Positions 8,166-16,572 of a stretch of 64,000 bases of DNA are shown here, one piece after another (the stretch's first letter is position 1; the number at the start of each line of letters is the position of its first letter). The position numbers and the translations under genes were made by a program. The notes beneath the pieces are model-generated. The model was given only the letters and a program-made list of their open reading frames with translations, did not search any database and was not told where the DNA came from. Source of the DNA: JAWLBR01 sp041687495 (GTDB lineage Bacteria > Bacillota > Limnochordia > DTU087 > JAAYGB01); NCBI GenBank assembly GCA_041687495.1, contig JAWLBR010000005.1, positions 1 through 64,000 on the forward strand. The letters are read 5' to 3'.

Positions 8166-8354
8166 CTACGCTTCCTGAATGGCGTCGGTGGGACACCCTT
8201 CCATCGCCTCATTGGCGCAATCCTCTTGATCCTCAGGAACCACTTCGACTTGAGCATCGGCCTTGCCGTCATCATTCCAGTCAAATATGTCCGGGCACGT
8301 CTCTACACATAGGCCACAGCTGATACACAAATCTTGATCCACGATCACCTTCAC
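8166..8354 (-). CDS. single-cluster [4Fe-4S] ferredoxin
   Basis: The 62-residue acidic protein carries CISCGLCVETCP and, about 40 residues later, GCPTDAI. This gives four cysteines for one [4Fe-4S] cluster, the second cluster of two-cluster ferredoxins being lost, as in Thermotoga- and Moorella-type ferredoxins. It starts at GTG behind GGGGG. It stands alone, leftward. It is a plausible soluble electron carrier for the ferredoxin-linked hydrogenase and other oxidoreductases of the cell. Confidence 0.9.
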   Translation of the reverse strand: MKVIVDQDLCISCGLCVETCPDIFDWNDDGKADAQVEVVPEDQEDCANEAMEGCPTDAIQEA

Positions 8355-8443
8355 TTAAGTACCCCCACCTTCCGGTTTGAAGTCAATACTCTCAGGGATA
8401 TTGTACCCAATTATGTCTCGGATAACCTACCTCAAATGAAGAG

Positions 8444-8477
8444 AAAAAACCCCTCGCCGCAAGCGCAACGAGGGGCA
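8444..8477 (-). terminator. terminator of rnpB
   Basis: On the minus strand GCCCCTCG and CGAGGGG flank a 12-base loop and are followed by TTTTTTCTCTTC. It lies 20 bases past the 3' end of the RNase P RNA. Confidence 0.85.
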
Positions 8478-8496
8478 AAAATCAAGAGAACAGTTT

Positions 8497-8848
8497 AAGT
8501 TTGCCTATAAGCGGGATTCTGTCATTGAAGGCAATCATCTATCTTGGGCTGCGAGCCTTTGGTCACCCATGGCTCACACCCACCCCCTACAAAGGGGTGC
8601 CGCTACCATAATTTGCGTTGCTGGCTGGAGGGGCTTTCCGCGTTTCATCTGCCGTGTTACCACAGCAGCTCGTCTCTGTGGAGCGTTTATGGCTACTCAT
8701 AGCCCGGTAGGCTACTTTGGCCGCCGTCAGGTCACCCTGCCATAGCTTGCGCTATGCACCAACTTCATGCCGTGCGGCATGGCCAGTCCCGACTTTCCTC
8801 TAGTTCGGTGCACAAGTGCACTTGAACCAGCGATTGCCCAGCAAACTT
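8497..8848 (-). ncRNA. rnpB: RNase P RNA (A-like)
   Basis: The transcript begins AAGTTTGC and ends GCAAACTT, which pair as the closing helix. The universal cores are present: GAGGAAAGTC near the 5' end and ACAGAATCCCGCTTATAGGC near the 3' end, which together form P4. Length is about 352 bases. It lies directly downstream of tRNA-Thr and tRNA-Trp and appears to share their promoter. The type is judged only from the visible core. Confidence 0.95.
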
Positions 8849-8873
8849 AATCTATCTCTTTGATTGCACAATA

Positions 8874-8949
<76 letters not shown>

Positions 8950-8963
8950 ACTGTGAATATAAG

Positions 8964-9039
8964 TGGCAGGGGAGACAGGACTTGAACCCGCAACCCTCGG
9001 TTTTGGAGACCGATGCTCTACCAATTGAGCCACTCCCCT
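8964..9039 (-). tRNA. tRNA-Trp (anticodon CCA)
   Basis: A full cloverleaf: acceptor AGGGGAG/CTCCCCT, anticodon stem TCGGT/ACCGA around loop CTCCAAA (anticodon CCA), T arm GGTTCAAGTCC, discriminator G and encoded CCA. It is the first gene of the tRNA-tRNA-rnpB unit. Confidence 0.97.
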
Positions 9040-9076
9040 GCGCTTACGGTGCGGCATCGCCTCACCGACAAGTGCT

Positions 9077-9105
9077 ATTATACCGCACAGTCATACCAAA
9101 GGCAA
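9077..9105 (-). promoter_or_regulatory. promoter of the tRNA-Trp/tRNA-Thr/rnpB unit
   Basis: On the minus strand TTGCCT (9105-9100), a 17-base spacer and a perfect TATAAT (9082-9077), about 37 bases before tRNA-Trp. No other promoter is evident between the three RNA genes. Confidence 0.75.
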
Positions 9106-9163
9106 TGGCATTTGGCACCTTGATGGCCAAGATGTGGTCATACCTGACTCGGTCACCGCTGAG

Positions 9164-9219
9164 TTATCCACAGGTTGGGGAAAACTTTGTGGACAACTCT
9201 GTGGACATGCTGTGGGTAC
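9164..9219. promoter_or_regulatory. cluster of DnaA-box-like 9-mers
   Basis: A perfect DnaA box TTATCCACA (9164-9172) is followed by inverted near-matches TGTGGACAA (9188-9196) and TGTGGACAT (9200-9208) and a weaker TGTGGGTAC. The cluster lies in the gap between the RNA genes and the twin P-loop gene. No dnaA or dnaN is nearby, so an origin is not claimed; it may titrate or respond to DnaA. Confidence 0.5.
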
Positions 9220-9358
9220 TGATCCATTTTCTGAGGAACATTTTTCGCTTCCTAGGAATACACTACTAATCCCGGCACAGGGCATAACAATGACAAAATT
9301 GCTCACTCGGCGCGCGCAGGCTTAACTTAGCGCTGATAGTTTGGAAGGAGAGGGTTGC

Positions 9359-10459
9359 ATGCGCAGACCTATGGAGAAGAAGGTTTTCCCCGGAGGAAAT
9401 ACCGGGCTAGGATTCTTTTCGTACTACCAGTACATCATCCCACCGGAAAGGGCAGCTCGCATCATAATTCTGAAGGGCGGCCCTGGAGTCGGTAAGTCCA
9501 GTTTCATGCGCCAGATTCTTAGCAAAATGCAGGATCACCGGTACGATGCCGAGCTACATTACTGCTCTTCAGACGTGGATTCCCTCGATGCCATAGTCTT
9601 TCCTCAGATTGGAGTAGCACTGATGGACGGTACTGCTCCCCATATAGTTGATCCCAAACTCCCGGGTGCTGTCGATGAAATCCTGCACTTGGGTGATTAC
9701 TGGAATGAAGCAGGTCTACGAAAAGACCGCGAACAGATTACTGCCCTCACTCACAGCATCACTGGTTTCTTTCACTCTGCCTATCGGTATCTAGCCGCGG
9801 CTAAGACTGTGCACGACAACTGGGAGAGCATGGTTACCTCCGCTCAGAACTTCGGCTGGGTCAACCAGGTCACCAATGGTCTGGTTTCCGCCCTTCTTAA
9901 CGGAAAGAAGACAGCTGCCGCTCCCGGATACCAACGGCATCTTTTCGGAGCAGCCTTTACTCCTGGAGGGCCAACCGAGCACTTTGACTCCTTGCTCGAT
10001 CCCATCGAGAAAAAGGTAGTGGTGAAAGGCGCACCAGGGTCAGGTAAGTCTACTATGCTCAGCAAGATCGCGCAACAAGCGGCGGAGCGGGGCCTTGACG
10101 TGGAATACTACCACAGCCCTCTAGACCCTGAACGGGTGGATCACATCATCATCCCTGAGCTTCACACTGCAGTAGCTACCTCCAATGAGATTTTTAGTTA
10201 CGAAGCCTCAGACGTACTACAGGTGATCAATCTGGACGATGGACTGGACAGAGAGAAGATGAACCGATTTATCGGCGAAGTTGAAGAAGATAAACTCCAC
10301 TTCTTCCGCCTGCTCAATCGAGCCATCGGATATATCGTCCAGGCCAAGAGAGAGCATGACAGGTTGGAGGAAATGTACGTGCCAAACATGGATTTTGCCG
10401 CTGTAGACCAGGTGAGAGAAAAGGTATTGGACCGGATTCTGGCGATTGCGCAGGACTAG
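9359..10459 (+). CDS. twin P-loop ATPase, PRK06851-type conserved protein
   Basis: This 366-residue cytoplasmic protein has two P-loops, GGPGVGKSS at residues 40-48 and GAPGSGKST at 224-232, each opening a half of similar layout, so it looks like an internal duplication of one NTPase domain. Each half also has an HYCSSDVDSLDAI or YYHSPLDPERVDHI segment after the P-loop. It matches what I recall of the PRK06851 family in Bacillota, whose role is not known. The ATG follows AAGGAGAGGG; a TTG 18 bases upstream is unlikely. A weak promoter (TTGCTC-17-TTAACT) may precede it. Confidence 0.8.
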   Translation: MRRPMEKKVFPGGNTGLGFFSYYQYIIPPERAARIIILKGGPGVGKSSFMRQILSKMQDHRYDAELHYCSSDVDSLDAIVFPQIGVALMDGTAPHIVDPKLPGAVDEILHLGDYWNEAGLRKDREQITALTHSITGFFHSAYRYLAAAKTVHDNWESMVTSAQNFGWVNQVTNGLVSALLNGKKTAAAPGYQRHLFGAAFTPGGPTEHFDSLLDPIEKKVVVKGAPGSGKSTMLSKIAQQAAERGLDVEYYHSPLDPERVDHIIIPELHTAVATSNEIFSYEASDVLQVINLDDGLDREKMNRFIGEVEEDKLHFFRLLNRAIGYIVQAKREHDRLEEMYVPNMDFAAVDQVREKVLDRILAIAQD

Positions 10460-10468
10460 TAGATAAGG

Positions 10469-10509
10469 CATCAGCGCCGCTGCTCTGTTCAGGAGCAGCG
10501 GCGCTGATG
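10469..10509 (+). terminator. bidirectional hairpin between convergent genes
   Basis: CATCAGCGCCGCTGCT and AGCAGCGGCGCTGATG form a perfect 16-base stem with a short loop. There is no long T run, but position between two convergent genes and stem strength argue for transcription termination on both strands. Confidence 0.7.
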
Positions 10510-10529
10510 TTGTGCCAGGATTATGGTAG

Positions 10530-11735
10530 CTACTGCCGTTCACCCCTACGTCTGGGGATAATCTCATGGTCTAGCACACGGCTGATGTCGCCAAAGGCCA
10601 GTTCCATGTCTTCACTGGCGTCAATGGGCCACAGCTTGCCTCTATCGGCGTAAAACTCTCGCAATGGGCCGATCTGCTCATTGTACACTTCCATACGTCT
10701 GCGGATGGTGTCTGGATTATCATCCGGCCGCTGAACCAGTTCTCCCCCGCAGTTACACACATCAGATTGGTAGAAGTCGATGTGATACGTGCGCGAGCAC
10801 CTGGTACATACCCGACGACCCGACAAGCGCCGAATCACCACTTCAACTGGCAGTTCCAGCAAAAACACGCCGTCAATTTCGTTTTGCAGAGAGGCTAAGA
10901 CGACCTCCAAGTGCTGCGCCTGCTCTAGGGTTCGGGGAAAACCATCCAAAATATAGCTGCTGAGAGTAGACAGCTTGTCGTCAAGAATCCTAAACACAAC
11001 GGAGTCTGGAACCATTTCGCCTTTGCTCATCATGGGAGCAACCTGACTGCCGATCACTGACCCTTTGGCGACTTCCTCCCGGAGGACATTGCCCATGGAC
11101 AGGTGAACAGTACCGTACTTTGTACTGAGCAGACGGGCTTGTGTCCCCTTTCCTGAACCCGGGGCTCCCAAAAGGATAATCCTTAGCCCGCGCGATGCAA
11201 CCTGCGGGACTTTCTGGATGCCTGGATCCGTAAAAATCTCGGCCACGTTCCGCGGCCCTGTGGAAAACTCTGAAATTACCGCGCCCTCAGGCCCCGCCTG
11301 GAACCAGTGTGGTGTGTTTGCCGGAATAGTGTACTGATCCCCCGGCTGCAGAACCACTTGGTGGCGCGCCGTGAAATGCCCTTGACGCTGCTTGGGCAGG
11401 ACCGCCTGTATGCTTTCTGCTGGGTCCCCAGCAACGTAGAGATATACCGTACCAAAGCGACAGCGGAAAATCTGCTCCTTCCCAGGGTGTTCACCTGCTG
11501 GCGGGTGTCGATGCTCAGGACAAGTTTGTCCTGGAAACAGCACCATCTCGCCCGCTGAATACAGTGCAGAGTCCACGTAGTTGAGCTGCTGCAGCCCAAT
11601 AATGTCCAAATCCCCCAAGCCAAAGTCAATAATTTCGATCTTGTCAGACTCACCGGAGCCGACGGCAATATTGGCCCGGGTGAGCATCTGCAGGGTTCTT
11701 TCCCTGGCTTCATGCAACTCTTGCAGCGAAAGCAT
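10530..11735 (-). CDS. fusion of D-lyxose isomerase-type cupin and adenylate kinase
   Basis: One 401-residue frame carries two enzymes. Residues 1 to about 178 match the D-lyxose ketol-isomerase cupin family, with CPEHRHPP (His75, His77), GKEQIFRCRFGTVYLY (Glu87) and IPANTPHWF (His143) as the metal ligands. Residues 184-401 are a complete adenylate kinase: P-loop GAPGSGKGTQ, the DGFPRT segment, a zinc LID with CTRC and CNCGG, and DDNPDTIRRRMEVY. I start at the ATG behind GGAGTGG; a TTG 39 bases upstream extends the frame. The adenylate kinase balances AMP, ADP and ATP; the isomerase half may interconvert D-lyxose/D-xylulose-like sugars. The usual genes are separate, so this join is odd. Confidence 0.88.
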   Translation of the reverse strand: MLSLQELHEARERTLQMLTRANIAVGSGESDKIEIIDFGLGDLDIIGLQQLNYVDSALYSAGEMVLFPGQTCPEHRHPPAGEHPGKEQIFRCRFGTVYLYVAGDPAESIQAVLPKQRQGHFTARHQVVLQPGDQYTIPANTPHWFQAGPEGAVISEFSTGPRNVAEIFTDPGIQKVPQVASRGLRIILLGAPGSGKGTQARLLSTKYGTVHLSMGNVLREEVAKGSVIGSQVAPMMSKGEMVPDSVVFRILDDKLSTLSSYILDGFPRTLEQAQHLEVVLASLQNEIDGVFLLELPVEVVIRRLSGRRVCTRCSRTYHIDFYQSDVCNCGGELVQRPDDNPDTIRRRMEVYNEQIGPLREFYADRGKLWPIDASEDMELAFGDISRVLDHEIIPRRRGERQ

Positions 11736-11935
11736 TGGTACCACTCCATTTTCCTGCCCCAAAATACTCAGCAATATTATCCATTGTTAATAACAATAGA
11801 TTCCCTATGTTCTAGTCTGGTTCCTGCCCTGGAATTTCACTCAAACGGCCCGCGTTTTTGTCGCCAACTAGAAGGATTAGCAGCTCTGTTCAGACAAAGA
11901 CTTTTTAGAGGATTGATGCAGAAAGGGGACTATTG

Positions 11936-12667
11936 TTGACTAGGTACCGGGTATTCGCCATCGGAGATCTGCATCTGCCTGGTGCAGACAATAAGACTAT
12001 GGACGTCTTTGGACCCACCTGGCAAAACCACCGCGAACGAATGAAGGAGCAGTGGGACCAGTTGGTACGTCCAGAAGACTATGTTCTATGCCCTGGGGAC
12101 ATCTCTTGGGCGATGAACTTGGTGGAGGCCGAAGCAGATCTAGCCTTTCTCGGCCAGCTGCCAGGCAAAATCATCATGATCAAAGGTAACCACGACTACT
12201 GGTGGCAAAGCATAACTCAGCTTCGCGCCCAGCTACCCGCCAATGTTCAGGCTATCCAAAACGACTTTGTTGCCCTTCCAGGGAACCTGGCCGTATGCGG
12301 TACTCGCGGTTGGCTCCATCCCGAGGCACCAAACTTTTCTATAGAAACCGACACAAAGATCTATCAACGGGAGGTTAACCGACTGCGGCTTTCTCTAGAT
12401 GCTGCTGTCCAGGTCAATAGGAAGCCCACTTTTGTTATGCTTCACTATCCACCCTTTACGGATGGAGGAATTCCTTCAGGGTTTACGGAACTGCTGGAAG
12501 AGCGGGAGGTTCCCATCTGCGTCTACGGACATCTGCACGGCTACTCCATCACCTCCGCAATAACGGGCCTGATCCAAGGGACCGATTACCACCTGGTCTC
12601 AGCCGACGCTTTGGGCTTTGCCCCCAAGCTGATCGGCACTTTCCCCGTGTGTGCTGCGGACCGGTGA
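11936..12667 (+). CDS. calcineurin-like metallophosphoesterase
   Basis: The 243-residue protein has all metallophosphoesterase motifs: GDLHLPG near the N-terminus, GDISWAM, GNHDYWW and YGHLHGYS near the C-terminus, giving a two-metal site. The family has phosphatases, phosphodiesterases and nucleases and the substrate cannot be read from sequence. Start is one of two adjacent TTG codons; AAAGGGG sits seven bases before the second, which I use. It diverges from the isomerase-adenylate kinase gene. Confidence 0.88.
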   Translation: MTRYRVFAIGDLHLPGADNKTMDVFGPTWQNHRERMKEQWDQLVRPEDYVLCPGDISWAMNLVEAEADLAFLGQLPGKIIMIKGNHDYWWQSITQLRAQLPANVQAIQNDFVALPGNLAVCGTRGWLHPEAPNFSIETDTKIYQREVNRLRLSLDAAVQVNRKPTFVMLHYPPFTDGGIPSGFTELLEEREVPICVYGHLHGYSITSAITGLIQGTDYHLVSADALGFAPKLIGTFPVCAADR

Positions 12668-12752
12668 GGGTAAGTAGACCGGTTCCGATGGTTTCGGCGC
12701 CCGCAAGAAGCCCAGCCTACCCGCGACACCTTGACAAGGAGGCATCTTTACC

Positions 12753-13232
12753 ATGGACGTGTTTGCAGCCATCTCTTCCCGCCGGTCAGTGCGCAGCTTT
12801 ACCGACAAACCCATATCCCCAGAAACGCTGGAGAAGCTCCTAGAAGCCGTTCGGCTGGCCCCCTCCGGAAACAACAGTCAACCGTGCCGTTATGTGGTGA
12901 TACAGGACAAGGCCATCAAAGAGGAGTTAGTTTCCAAGGCGTGCCACCAAGCTTTCATCGCTGAGGCCCCGGTGGTAATCGCCGTGTGCTGCCCTCCCGG
13001 TAACGACATCAACGCGGCCATTGCCGTCGATCACTTGACTCTGCAGGCGAAAGAGGAAGGTTTGGGAACCTGCTGGATTCGCTGGTTCGAGAAAGACATC
13101 GCCGCTGAGCTTCTCAATGTGCCCGACGGAATGGAAGTTGCGGTCGTCGTACCCGTCGGTTTTGCTGCTGAGCATCCAGACCCAACGCAAAGACTCGCCC
13201 TCACTGAGCTGGTTCACTACGACCGCTGGTAA
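12753..13232 (+). CDS. nitroreductase family flavoprotein
   Basis: The 159-residue protein is a short nitroreductase-fold FMN enzyme, with the N-terminal FMN motif RRSVRSFTDKPI, the APSGNNSQP segment at about residues 33-41 and GLGTCWI near residue 105. It probably dimerises and reduces quinones, nitro compounds or related acceptors with NAD(P)H; substrate is not predictable. The ATG follows AAGGAGG. It is followed by a small unknown gene on the same strand. Confidence 0.9.
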   Translation: MDVFAAISSRRSVRSFTDKPISPETLEKLLEAVRLAPSGNNSQPCRYVVIQDKAIKEELVSKACHQAFIAEAPVVIAVCCPPGNDINAAIAVDHLTLQAKEEGLGTCWIRWFEKDIAAELLNVPDGMEVAVVVPVGFAAEHPDPTQRLALTELVHYDRW

Positions 13233-13299
13233 GAACAAAGCCGTTCACAAGCACAGCTCTCCCAAAACCGTCATATGCTGGGGTGGGAGGGATCGCCAG

Positions 13300-13620
13300 G
13301 TGGAACAACTCAGATACCGAGTCTATCGAACCGAAAACACACAATACAGTAGGTTCACTCCACCCGCTGGCCACAGGATCGCAATGACTCAGGTCAACAT
13401 TGACAACAGCGAGCAATGCCAGTTCTGTGTGAGGATTGACATCGGTGAGAAGACTCGATTTATGGCTTATCTTGGCGAGGATGTACACCGCAGCGAGCAG
13501 ATTCATATCAAGCTTCCTCGCCCCATCATCGGTAGACCCGACGAGCCGATTACCATTGATGTATCGGATCAACTGCCGATAGCTATCACTATCTCTGGAT
13601 ACGAACTTCCTGCCAACTAA
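13300..13620 (+). CDS. small protein of unknown function
   Basis: I do not recognise this 106-residue protein. It starts at GTG behind GGGAGGG; a longer frame reaches back into the nitroreductase gene and is unlikely. It alternates short hydrophobic and charged stretches (CQFCVRIDIGEKTRFMAYL, ITIDVSDQLPIAITISGYEL) suggesting a small beta-rich soluble domain. There is no signal peptide or membrane helix. It may be co-transcribed with the nitroreductase 67 bases upstream and ends just before a strong hairpin. Confidence 0.6.
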   Translation: MEQLRYRVYRTENTQYSRFTPPAGHRIAMTQVNIDNSEQCQFCVRIDIGEKTRFMAYLGEDVHRSEQIHIKLPRPIIGRPDEPITIDVSDQLPIAITISGYELPAN

Positions 13621-13630
13621 AGAGCATAAG

Positions 13631-13676
13631 GCAAACCCGGGAAACCGCCATCAGTGATGCTGTTCCCGGGTTTTGC
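13631..13676. terminator. bidirectional terminator
   Basis: AAACCCGGGA and TCCCGGGTTT pair across a roughly 25-base loop, with T residues on one side and A residues on the other. It separates the convergent small gene and tldE. Confidence 0.75.
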
Positions 13677-13691
13677 TTTGTCGTGCGGCGG

Positions 13692-15041
13692 CTAGTCTCC
13701 GGACACCGCTAATCCTTCGACCAATACTGATGGAGCACCGTAGGTTCCGGCAGCAGACGGTAAGCCAAACTTCAGGTCAGAACCGACAGCCACGATCTGC
13801 TTCAGCATCTGATAAAAGTTTCCCGCCAAGGTGATCTGCTCCACCGGGGATACGATCTTCCCTGCTTCGACGAGGTAACCCTTCGCAGCCAACGAAAAAT
13901 CTCCCGACACTGCATTAGCCCCGGAGTGCAGACCCTGCAAATCGATGATCACCAAGCCACTATGCATCTGCTGCACCAGCTGCTCTAGATCCAGGGTTCC
14001 CGGCTGGACGTAGAAATTCGAAGGGGCCACCTTAACGACACCCTTATAGGAACCCTTTACCCCGTTACCGGTCGATTCTACACCCTCTTTAGCCGCGGTC
14101 TTAAGGTTGTGCAGCAGCGTGGTCAGCACCCCGGCCTCGACAACGCGCTTCGTTCTCGTCGCCACTCCCTCAGCATCAAAGGGCACGGAGGAAGGACCTT
14201 GTGCAAGCAGCGGATCATCTACGATAGTTACATTCGAACCAGCGATTGCCTCACCAACGCGCTCAGCCAGTAGGGACAATCCCTTCTGGGCGGCCTCTGC
14301 CGAAAACACAGAACTAAAGGTCTGGAGCAGGTCTGCGGCTGCGTCGTGCCGCAGAATCACAGGGTAGGTTCGTGAAGGAACCGACTTAGCCCCCAGCAAG
14401 CTGATGGCCTCAGCAACAGCGGCCTTGGCCAATCGAATTCCATCGAACTGGTCAAAGCGGGGACTTACCTGAAACCGAGAGGCAGTCTTGGTCTCTTCTC
14501 CCTCACTGACGACCACGGATACGTAGGCAAAGGCAATGTCATCACTGTGGCTCAGGTCCAGTCCTTTGGTATTCACAAGCCGAACTTCCGTAGACTGATC
14601 TCCGTAGAGGCAGTAGTCGACGGTGCGTACCCTTTTGTCTAAGCTCTTGGCTGTGGCTTCTAGTTCTTTCGCAAAGGCAATCTTGTCCGACGCTGCGGCA
14701 CGAATTCCACCTGAAGGTTTCAGACTGGGATACGTGCTGCTGCCGGCAAAAATCTCAGCAACATCGTCGGAGTCCACAACCTTGGCATTGGCGACGGCGT
14801 TCTCCACCAAGAACTGAATCGCTGCCTCATCCAGCTTTTCGGTGTAGGCGTAGCCGAACTTACCGGCGTACTTGCCCCGAAAACTCAAGCCGCCACTTTG
14901 GCTGACCGTATAGCTGTCGAGTTCCTGTTCAAACACTTTCACTTCAAACTCTCCATTGGTCTGCTGGTAGACTTCCATATCTGTCAGCCCCGCGGCTAAT
15001 CCTTCCTGAAACAACTTGTGGACAAATACGTCAAATTCCAT
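13692..15041 (-). CDS. TldE/PmbA-type subunit of the TldD/E protease
   Basis: This 449-residue protein belongs to the TldD/PmbA family and, being without the zinc motif, is the TldE-like partner. The pair forms a heterodimeric protease that processes peptides in the cytoplasm, such as microcin precursors, in other bacteria. It has the family C-terminal region (QGLHSGANAVSGDFSLAAKGYLVE). The ATG follows AAGGAGG and begins two bases after the tldD stop, so expression is coupled. In Bacillota no peptide substrate is known, and none is encoded next to it here. Confidence 0.9.
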   Translation of the reverse strand: MEFDVFVHKLFQEGLAAGLTDMEVYQQTNGEFEVKVFEQELDSYTVSQSGGLSFRGKYAGKFGYAYTEKLDEAAIQFLVENAVANAKVVDSDDVAEIFAGSSTYPSLKPSGGIRAAASDKIAFAKELEATAKSLDKRVRTVDYCLYGDQSTEVRLVNTKGLDLSHSDDIAFAYVSVVVSEGEETKTASRFQVSPRFDQFDGIRLAKAAVAEAISLLGAKSVPSRTYPVILRHDAAADLLQTFSSVFSAEAAQKGLSLLAERVGEAIAGSNVTIVDDPLLAQGPSSVPFDAEGVATRTKRVVEAGVLTTLLHNLKTAAKEGVESTGNGVKGSYKGVVKVAPSNFYVQPGTLDLEQLVQQMHSGLVIIDLQGLHSGANAVSGDFSLAAKGYLVEAGKIVSPVEQITLAGNFYQMLKQIVAVGSDLKFGLPSAAGTYGAPSVLVEGLAVSGD

Positions 15042-15042
15042 A

Positions 15043-16437
15043 TCACTCTGCCTCCTTTCGGCCGCCTACGGTGATGGACGACACCCGAATACAGGGCTGA
15101 CCCACATCCGCAGGGATGGATCCACTGACAGAACCGCACATCCCCTGCCCGAAATCCAAATCGTTGCCGACCATGTCTATCTTCAAGAGCACTTCTGACC
15201 CCCGCCCAATGAGTGTGCCTCCCCGCACCGGCTTGTCAATTCTCCCATCCTTAATGAGATAACCTTCCCGCACGGCAAAGTTGAAGTCACCTGTGGCAGG
15301 GTTAACCGAGCCGCCGCCCATATACCTGGCATACAGGCCATACTCGGTAGAGGCGATGATTTTCTCAGGGGTCGACGTCCCGTTGGCAATGTAAGTATTG
15401 GTCATCCTGGATGTAGGCGCAAATTTGTATGACTGACGCCTGGCCGATCCGGTGCGGTCCATATTCATTCTGCGCCCATTTAGCTTGTCAACCATGTACC
15501 CTTTGAGGATACCCTTCTCGATGAGGACGTTGCGGCGAGTTGGGGTTCCCTCATCATCAATGTTGGCAGAGCCCCAAGCATTACCGATGGTTCCATCGTC
15601 AATGGCCGTGACAACATCTGAAGCAATCTTCTGGCCCAGTTTATCGGAGAAGACAGAATGCCCCTTGGCCACAGATGTCGCTTCGAGACCATGTCCACAC
15701 GCCTCGTGGAAAATGACTCCGCCGAACTCGTTGGCAATAACCACTGGCATTTTTCCGCTGGGGCAGAGGTCGGCGTTGACCATGGTCACTGCGGACCTGG
15801 CTGCCTCTCTTGCTTGAGCCTCCACATCAACAACGCTGTCAAACAGCTCAAATCCCATGTGGCGACCCGGTGAAGACACACCGGTCTGCTTCTCTCCGTT
15901 TTTGCTAGCGACGGCTTGTACGGAGAACCTCGTCCTCACCCGCTGATCTTCGGCTACCAAGCCCTCGGAGTTGGCCACTAGTACGTTTTGTTCCTCATCG
16001 GCAAACCCCACCCGAACTTGAGTCACAAGGTCGTCATAGGCAGAGGCTGCTTTATGGGCTCTCCGCATGAGGTCTACTTTCTTATGGGTTTCCACGGTGT
16101 GCGGCATAATCCGAATCGGATGGCTGTTGCCGGTAGGCACCTGGTTGAGCTGAAGATCCAGCCTACCACTGACTCCGGCAATGGCAGCGGCAGCCTGTCT
16201 TGCCGCAGCCAACAAACCTCCCCGGCTGGAGTCATTTGTATAACCATATACACTGGTCAAGCCCCGAAAAATTCGGATTCCAACTCCGTGATCTCGGCCA
16301 GAAATCCCTTCTTCCACCTGCCCATTGACCATTGTCAACGATGTCCGCAGTGTATCCTCGACAAACAATTCAGCAAAATCCCCCCCAGTTGAGAGGGCTG
16401 CCGCCAAAACATCCTTAATTAAGTCGAGTTTCAGCAA
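15043..16437 (-). CDS. tldD: TldD-type metalloprotease subunit
   Basis: The 464-residue protein is the catalytic TldD subunit. The HEXXXH zinc motif is seen as HEACGH near residue 240 in GGVIFHEACGHGLEATSV. The C-terminal region (GMCGSVSGSIPADVGQP) is also typical. It starts at ATG and sits directly upstream of tldE. A terminator of the V-ATPase operon lies between this gene and the upstream neighbour, so tldDE probably has its own promoter. Confidence 0.93.
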   Translation of the reverse strand: MLKLDLIKDVLAAALSTGGDFAELFVEDTLRTSLTMVNGQVEEGISGRDHGVGIRIFRGLTSVYGYTNDSSRGGLLAAARQAAAAIAGVSGRLDLQLNQVPTGNSHPIRIMPHTVETHKKVDLMRRAHKAASAYDDLVTQVRVGFADEEQNVLVANSEGLVAEDQRVRTRFSVQAVASKNGEKQTGVSSPGRHMGFELFDSVVDVEAQAREAARSAVTMVNADLCPSGKMPVVIANEFGGVIFHEACGHGLEATSVAKGHSVFSDKLGQKIASDVVTAIDDGTIGNAWGSANIDDEGTPTRRNVLIEKGILKGYMVDKLNGRRMNMDRTGSARRQSYKFAPTSRMTNTYIANGTSTPEKIIASTEYGLYARYMGGGSVNPATGDFNFAVREGYLIKDGRIDKPVRGGTLIGRGSEVLLKIDMVGNDLDFGQGMCGSVSGSIPADVGQPCIRVSSITVGGRKEAE

Positions 16438-16520
16438 GTACTACTCACTCTCCCTTCACTACTAGCCATTTTTGACCAACATCGAGCATTTTCCTCCGAC
16501 ACAGACAGATCTTGCTGGAC

Positions 16521-16569
16521 AAAAAAAGGCCGTCCTTTTGAACGAGCACTGGCGCTCATCCGAGACGGC
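16521..16569 (-). terminator. terminator of the V-ATPase operon
   Basis: On the minus strand GCCGTC and GACGGC close a stem that contains an inner GAGC/GCTC hairpin, followed by CTTTTTTTG. It lies immediately after the small gene that ends the operon. Confidence 0.75.
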
Positions 16570-16572
16570 TGA

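Noticed and set aside
9164..9219. Chromosomal replication origin
   Set aside because: DnaA boxes exist but there is no dnaA/dnaN, no clear AT-rich unwinding tract and no skew information in a window of this size.
8982..9269. Open frame across tRNA-Trp and the DnaA-box cluster
   Set aside because: It overlaps a tRNA and promoter on the other strand and resembles no protein.
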